A stretch of 64,000 bases of DNA from Streptomyces nymphaeiformis (lineage in GTDB: Bacteria > Actinomycetota > Actinomycetes > Streptomycetales > Streptomycetaceae). The first letter of the stretch is position 1, and every line of letters starts with the position of its first letter. The DNA lies in the NCBI RefSeq assembly GCF_014203895.1, contig NZ_JACHJY010000013.1, positions 214,166 through 278,165 on the forward strand, read 5' to 3'. Positions 60,632 through 64,000 of this stretch are shown here, piece by piece. The notes below the pieces were generated by a model. It did no database searches, was not told where the DNA came from, and saw nothing but the letters and a program-made list of their open reading frames with translations. The translations under genes and the position numbers were made by a program.

Positions 60632-60897
60632 GGATGACCCCTTCGGGTGGCGTGCTGACAGGAAGCGGACCGGCACGAGAGCACCCGGACGTTCGCCCAC
60701 CGCGAGGGTGGGCTGTCCCGGGGGTACCGGCCGCACAACCAGCATCACCGGGGCGCCCGGGTACGGGAAGACGAACCCGGGCGTTTACCGAGGCGCATCA
60801 ATGCACACTGCAAGGCATGGCTCTGACCTGGAGTTATGCCTCTGTGCATGAGGACTGCACGACCCGGACGGCGCCCCGGCCCCTCTCGGAGGGGAGC

Positions 60898-62004
60898 TCA
60901 CAAAGGAGTGGAGGGTAGCGGGCTCGTACCCCTCTGGTAGGCCGGTGCCTTGACGGGAGGGAGCTGTTTCACCAGCAGAGCCAGCCAGGTGTCCGCGTTC
61001 ACCCGCCCTGTCGCGGCGAGGCCGTGAGTGCGCTGGAAGAACTTCAGGTCCTGGACGGTCGCTGCTGTGAACTTCCCCGAGACCGCGGTGCCGCCCTGGC
61101 CCACGTTGTTCAGGAGCTCCTGTACGGCCCGTACCTCGAAGGCTCCGGATCCGTGCTCGACCACCTTCACCAGCTCCGGCCAGGTCAGCGGGCCCACCTT
61201 GCCGTCGACCGGGAGGTCGTGCCGCTGCTGGAAATCCATTACGGCGTCCCGGGTGTCCTGTCTGAAGAAGCCGTCGGCCAGCACCTTGTACCCGTGCGCG
61301 TTCAGCAGGTTCTGCAGGGCGCGAGCGCGGCTGAACTGGTCCTCCTCGCCCATGCGCAGCAACGGCCACTCGTACGGTGCCTCGCTCGCGGAAAGGGCGC
61401 CGGTCGCACCAGTGTCCGTGGCCTTCGGGCCGGGGGCGGAGAGCCGTTCGTTGACAAGCGCTCCGGCGGTGAACGCCAGCATGATGGCCGCCGCGACCAA
61501 GGCTCGCCGGAGCCAACGGGAAGGCTGCCGACCGGATGTGTCATTGAGGCCGTCCGCGCCGAGATCGTCGGAGGGATCGGAGGGATCGGAGGGATCGGAG
61601 GGATCGGAGGGATCGGAGGGATCGGAGGGATCGACGGGATCGGAGGGATCGGCGGGATCGGCGGCCTGGTCGGCCGTGGAATCGGACCCCTGCTTCCTGC
61701 CGTTCTCCCGCAGTGCCGTCCGGCACAGCGTCCGGGCCCGCTCGAGTTCCGTCGCCGGTGCGCCTAACTGGGTGTGAAGGATCTCCACGACCCGCGGGGG
61801 AGCGGTCGAGAGGTGTTTCGGGTTCAGATAGCGCGAGAGCGTCGTCTGGTCGATGCCGAGCCTCGCGGCCAGGGCCTGTTGCGTCGGCCGGGTGCCGCCC
61901 GTCGTACTCCCGGCCTCCTCCCACCAGCGGCGCATCAACCGGGCCAGCTGTGGTCCCGCGCTCCGTTCCTGTTCCTGGTCCTGGCCGCCCCGTACGTGTT
62001 CCAT
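60898..62004 (-). CDS. Membrane-anchored HTH protein with two peptidoglycan-binding domains
   Basis: 368 residues from the ATG at 62004, chosen because AGGGAGAG lies 8 nt upstream; the ATG at 62028 is an alternative. Residues 20-70: XRE-like helix-turn-helix (TQQALAARLGIDQTTLSRYLNPKHL). About 110-150: a DPS-repeat linker. About 165-185: a membrane segment (ALVAAAIMLAFTAGALV). The outside part carries two PG_binding_1 domains (ALQNLLNAHGYKVLADGFFRQDTRDAVMDFQ, and AVQELLNNVGQGG...AATVQDLKFFQ). A cytoplasmic DNA-binding domain joined to an extracytoplasmic wall-binding domain suggests a transmembrane sensor-regulator of the cell wall (inference). Confidence 0.85.
   Translation of the reverse strand: MEHVRGGQDQEQERSAGPQLARLMRRWWEEAGSTTGGTRPTQQALAARLGIDQTTLSRYLNPKHLSTAPPRVVEILHTQLGAPATELERARTLCRTALRENGRKQGSDSTADQAADPADPSDPVDPSDPSDPSDPSDPSDPSDPSDDLGADGLNDTSGRQPSRWLRRALVAAAIMLAFTAGALVNERLSAPGPKATDTGATGALSASEAPYEWPLLRMGEEDQFSRARALQNLLNAHGYKVLADGFFRQDTRDAVMDFQQRHDLPVDGKVGPLTWPELVKVVEHGSGAFEVRAVQELLNNVGQGGTAVSGKFTAATVQDLKFFQRTHGLAATGRVNADTWLALLVKQLPPVKAPAYQRGTSPLPSTPL
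61569..61664. repeat. 9-bp tandem repeat encoding (Asp-Pro-Ser)n
   Basis: About ten copies of GGATCGGAG and near variants, in frame within the HTH/PG-binding gene. They encode Asp-Pro-Ser repeats that form the linker between the DNA-binding domain and the membrane segment. Copy number can vary without frame loss. Confidence 0.9.
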
Positions 62005-62373
62005 GTACGTGTCTCTCCCTGTCGTCATGCGGAACAGCCGGCCTCCGCTTCGGCTGCATGGCGGCATAACAGCAGGTCAGGTCTGTGCATGACGGCAGGC
62101 GCCGATGCCTCGGTCTCAGCGGGGCTGATCGTAACGACGCGGTCGTGGTCCCCGGAGCAGGCGCTTGCGGCGCACTGGTGTCGCCCGGGTGGCCCGTGGC
62201 CGCGCGGCGAAGCCGCCCCCGCTCTCGGGCAGAGCCAAGGCTGGCGGGCCGGGTTCACCCGGACGAGTAGGCGGGCAGCGCATTCCGGAGCGGTGATTCA
62301 CCCGCATGAGCGACGCACAGCACGGCCGAGGCCTGCCCCGGCTGTCGAGGAGGCAGACCGGCCGGCCGCTGGG
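62005..62373. other. Gap of about 370 bp, no gene seen
   Basis: Upstream of the HTH/PG-binding gene; should hold its promoter. No supported coding region. Confidence 0.4.
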
Positions 62374-62700
62374 ATCACGACGCGGCGGGGACGGTGTCTT
62401 CGAAGGCCGTGCGCGTCGAGCGATAGGCGGCGACCATGGCGGATACCTGAACCGGGATCAGGACCTGCTCCTTGATGCGGAGGACGTTCGAGGGCTTGCC
62501 CCAGCCGCCGTTGGGCAGATGCTCGAAGCCTCACTCGGCGGAGTCGTCGACCATGGGGGCCTTGAGGCTGTCGATGGTGAAGAACGTCTGGACGACGCAG
62601 TCGCCGTCCGGGCCGGACAGCGGCGCATCGGAGGCCCATCGCGCCCAGCCCGATCTAGGAGACCTCCAGGCTGCGCAGCTTGATGTACCGCATTTCGCCC
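62374..62700 (-). pseudogene. Two gene ends joined, with in-frame stops
   Basis: At the right, MRYIKLRSLEVS-stop-IGLGAMGL is an aldo/keto reductase N-terminus with a TAG. From about 62620 leftward the frame reads CVVQTFFTIDSLKAPMVDDS, AE, a TGA, then GFEHLPNGGWGKPSNVLRIK and VQVSAMVAAYRSTRTAFEDT, ending at 62374. This is an unrelated protein end. Both pieces are clearly coding by origin but interrupted. It is a deletion scar. Confidence 0.6.
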
Positions 62701-62826
62701 TCTCCGGTTCATGGTGCTGCCGACCCCCTTCGCCCCTCTCGCTTGCGGGGCCCATTGTGTTTGGTCGAGGCCGGCGGCCAGTAGGTTCGTGTGGTGGATG
62801 GTGAGGCGGGGCTGTAGGGGGTGTGT

Positions 62827-63060
62827 ATGGGTGATGGCGAGGTCACGGTCAGGCTCACGGGTGACGAGGCATTGGTGCTGTCGCACTGGCTGGAGAAGGT
62901 CCAGATGACAGACCTCAGTCGCGTTGTCGATGATCCGGCGGTGTGGGTGGCGATCCATCGGATCGCTGGAACGCTCGACAAGGAGCTTCCTGGGCTGTTT
63001 GCGTCTGACTATGACCAACGACTGGAGGCCGCCCGTCAGCGGCTCCGGCCGGAGGACTGA
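62827..63060 (+). CDS. Small conserved-type hypothetical protein
   Basis: 77 residues from the ATG at 62827 with AGGGGG upstream (GTG at 62821 is an alternative). Text EVTVRLTGDEALVLSHWLEK, RVVDDPAVWVAIHRIAGTLDKELPGLFASDYDQRLEAARQRL. Similar short acidic proteins occur in many streptomycetes, function unknown. Confidence 0.75.
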   Translation: MGDGEVTVRLTGDEALVLSHWLEKVQMTDLSRVVDDPAVWVAIHRIAGTLDKELPGLFASDYDQRLEAARQRLRPED

Positions 63061-63235
63061 TCGACCGGTGCCGGTTGGGGTTCGTAGCTCTCCGATACGG
63101 GCGGCCAGCTGATCTGTTTTGGCAGTCCTCTTGTGGGGCGACCGGGGTAGGAATGCAGGCGGTGGTTGGCATGCGAAGGCGCCGACATCAGGGTGGATGT
63201 CGGGGTTTCAGGGACGAGCGTGTGGGTGTGCTGAA

Positions 63236-63931
63236 CTACCCGTGGGGGGCGGCTGAGTGAGGCTGTCTTTCGGATGCTTCCGAGAGCCACGTTCGCCAGA
63301 CGTGACGTGTGTTAGGGGTCTCGGGGCGAGCGAGTAGCCAGAGGACGTAGCCGGCGTGAAGCCGCGCCCATGGGTTGTCCGACGCGGCGGCTTTACCGAG
63401 CCTGAGGCGGAGATCCTCGCAATCGACTGCTCGTGCGACGCGTACGTACTCGCGGTCCTTGCAGCGATAAGCCCGCTGGACGACGACCTCGACGAGATCG
63501 ATGAGCTTCGCCCTGGTCGGCTGATCGTGGTCGGCGACGGCCATGCGGCGGATGAGCGACTGTTTCGTACCCCACGTCTTTGCATGCTCTGTCCACTCGC
63601 GGGGGAACCGCGCTTCCCACTCCAGAAAGAGAAGAGCGTAAGGCAGACCCGGTCCGCGGGCACCCTCACCGTGCCACAGCCCTTCGGGCAGGGAATGGCT
63701 GCGCATGTCTCTGTACACTTCGCGCGCCCGTCTGAAAGCCGGCTCCTGATACTGCGCCTCCGGCCCCAGTGGCCTGGTGAGGTGCCATAGTTCGTTCCAG
63801 CGCTCGAGAGCTGCCCAGGTGTTCCTCCTGGCCCCGTCCAGATGCGCGAGCGCTGCCGCCCGCGCCGCAGGGTCCTCGGCTATGAGGCCGAACGCCCAGC
63901 CCAATGGGTCTGCCGCACGATCGGGTGACAT
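63236..63931 (-). CDS. Hypothetical protein
   Basis: 231 residues from the ATG at 63931. Soluble, helical and Trp/Arg-rich (RRNTWAALERWNELWHLTR, EAQYQEPAFRRAREVYRDM, PREWTEHAKTWGTKQSLIRRM, DNPWARLHAGYVLWLLAR). No family recognised. It stands alone before an IS3-type transposase start. Confidence 0.7.
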   Translation of the reverse strand: MSPDRAADPLGWAFGLIAEDPAARAAALAHLDGARRNTWAALERWNELWHLTRPLGPEAQYQEPAFRRAREVYRDMRSHSLPEGLWHGEGARGPGLPYALLFLEWEARFPREWTEHAKTWGTKQSLIRRMAVADHDQPTRAKLIDLVEVVVQRAYRCKDREYVRVARAVDCEDLRLRLGKAAASDNPWARLHAGYVLWLLARPETPNTRHVWRTWLSEASERQPHSAAPHG

Positions 63932-63974
63932 CTGAAGTGGCTTGCCCTGTGGGGCAGGTGGGAAGGATGTCGCT

Positions 63975-64000
63975 GTGCCGAAGCCTTATCCGGAAGAGTT
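63975..64000 (+). CDS. IS3-type transposase OrfA, N-terminal start only
   Basis: From the GTG at 63975 the frame reads VPKPYPEE before the window ends. This is the common start of IS3-family OrfA proteins in streptomycetes (MPKPYPxEF). GGAAGGA lies 8 nt upstream. Only eight codons are visible, so the call is tentative. Confidence 0.5.

Noticed and set aside
1..64000. tRNA, rRNA or tmRNA genes
   Set aside because: No cloverleaf with GTTCGAATC-type T-loop and CCA-type end, and no rRNA signature, was seen on either strand.

Overview
The window is high-GC actinobacterial DNA, almost certainly from a Streptomyces chromosome. The evidence is the strong GC bias at third codon positions, frequent GTG starts, many tightly overlapping start/stop pairs, and a gene set typical of streptomycetes (MerR, LysR and TetR regulators, a partial second nuo cluster, NlpC/P60, L,D-transpeptidase and SGNH proteins, IS5-type transposases). 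The density of truncated genes, transposase relics and gene-poor gaps suggests a chromosome arm or another accessory-rich region.

Layout. 1-6.4 kb: a MerR regulator running in from outside, a frameshifted MFS gene cut by an IS remnant, an odd metalloprotease-like protein, a peptide deformylase, an ArsR-like fragment and a secreted serine hydrolase. 6.5-11.9 kb: an ADH fragment, a divergent XRE-type regulator, and a co-directional set of zinc alcohol dehydrogenase, cupin, shortened SDR, cyclophilin-like lipoprotein and MFS exporter. 12.4-20.8 kb: a minus-strand partial complex I operon nuoA-(NuoD-like, His-rich)-nuoH-nuoJ-nuoK-nuoL-nuoM-nuoN without NADH-oxidising or Fe-S subunits, followed on its upstream side by an M56 peptidase/BlaI pair. 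22.6-27.5 kb: an NlpC/P60 hydrolase, an SGNH hydrolase, and a probable copper-responsive unit with a CsoR-type operator, a His-rich protein, a 41-residue Cys/His peptide and an MFS transporter.

27.7-41 kb is mosaic: DUF2785 protein, dead IS5 transposase, small unknowns, a pentapeptide-repeat membrane protein, a large secreted LTD/nuclease protein, a 132-bp tetranucleotide array, a CRISPR-like relic, a methyltransferase and an IS5 transposase. 41.3-46 kb holds the most interesting module: a caspase-like protease, an unknown protein and a metallo-beta-lactamase-fold hydrolase in a translationally coupled operon, divergent from a DUF2235 (Tle1-like) hydrolase, with a membrane-anchored protein and a helical fragment at its borders. 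46.7-48.3 kb is an IS5-type element whose terminal inverted repeats enclose both a broken transposase and a P-loop kinase gene. It abuts a second degenerate CRISPR-like stretch, and a third lies at 54.4 kb.

48.7-64 kb: regulator/target pairs (SDR with LysR; DUF1304 with TetR), GNAT, NUDIX, MerR-GyrI, L,D-transpeptidase, a membrane-anchored HTH/peptidoglycan-binding protein, several transposase relics, and the start of an IS3-type transposase at the right edge. All family assignments are from reading the sequence only; no database search was run.
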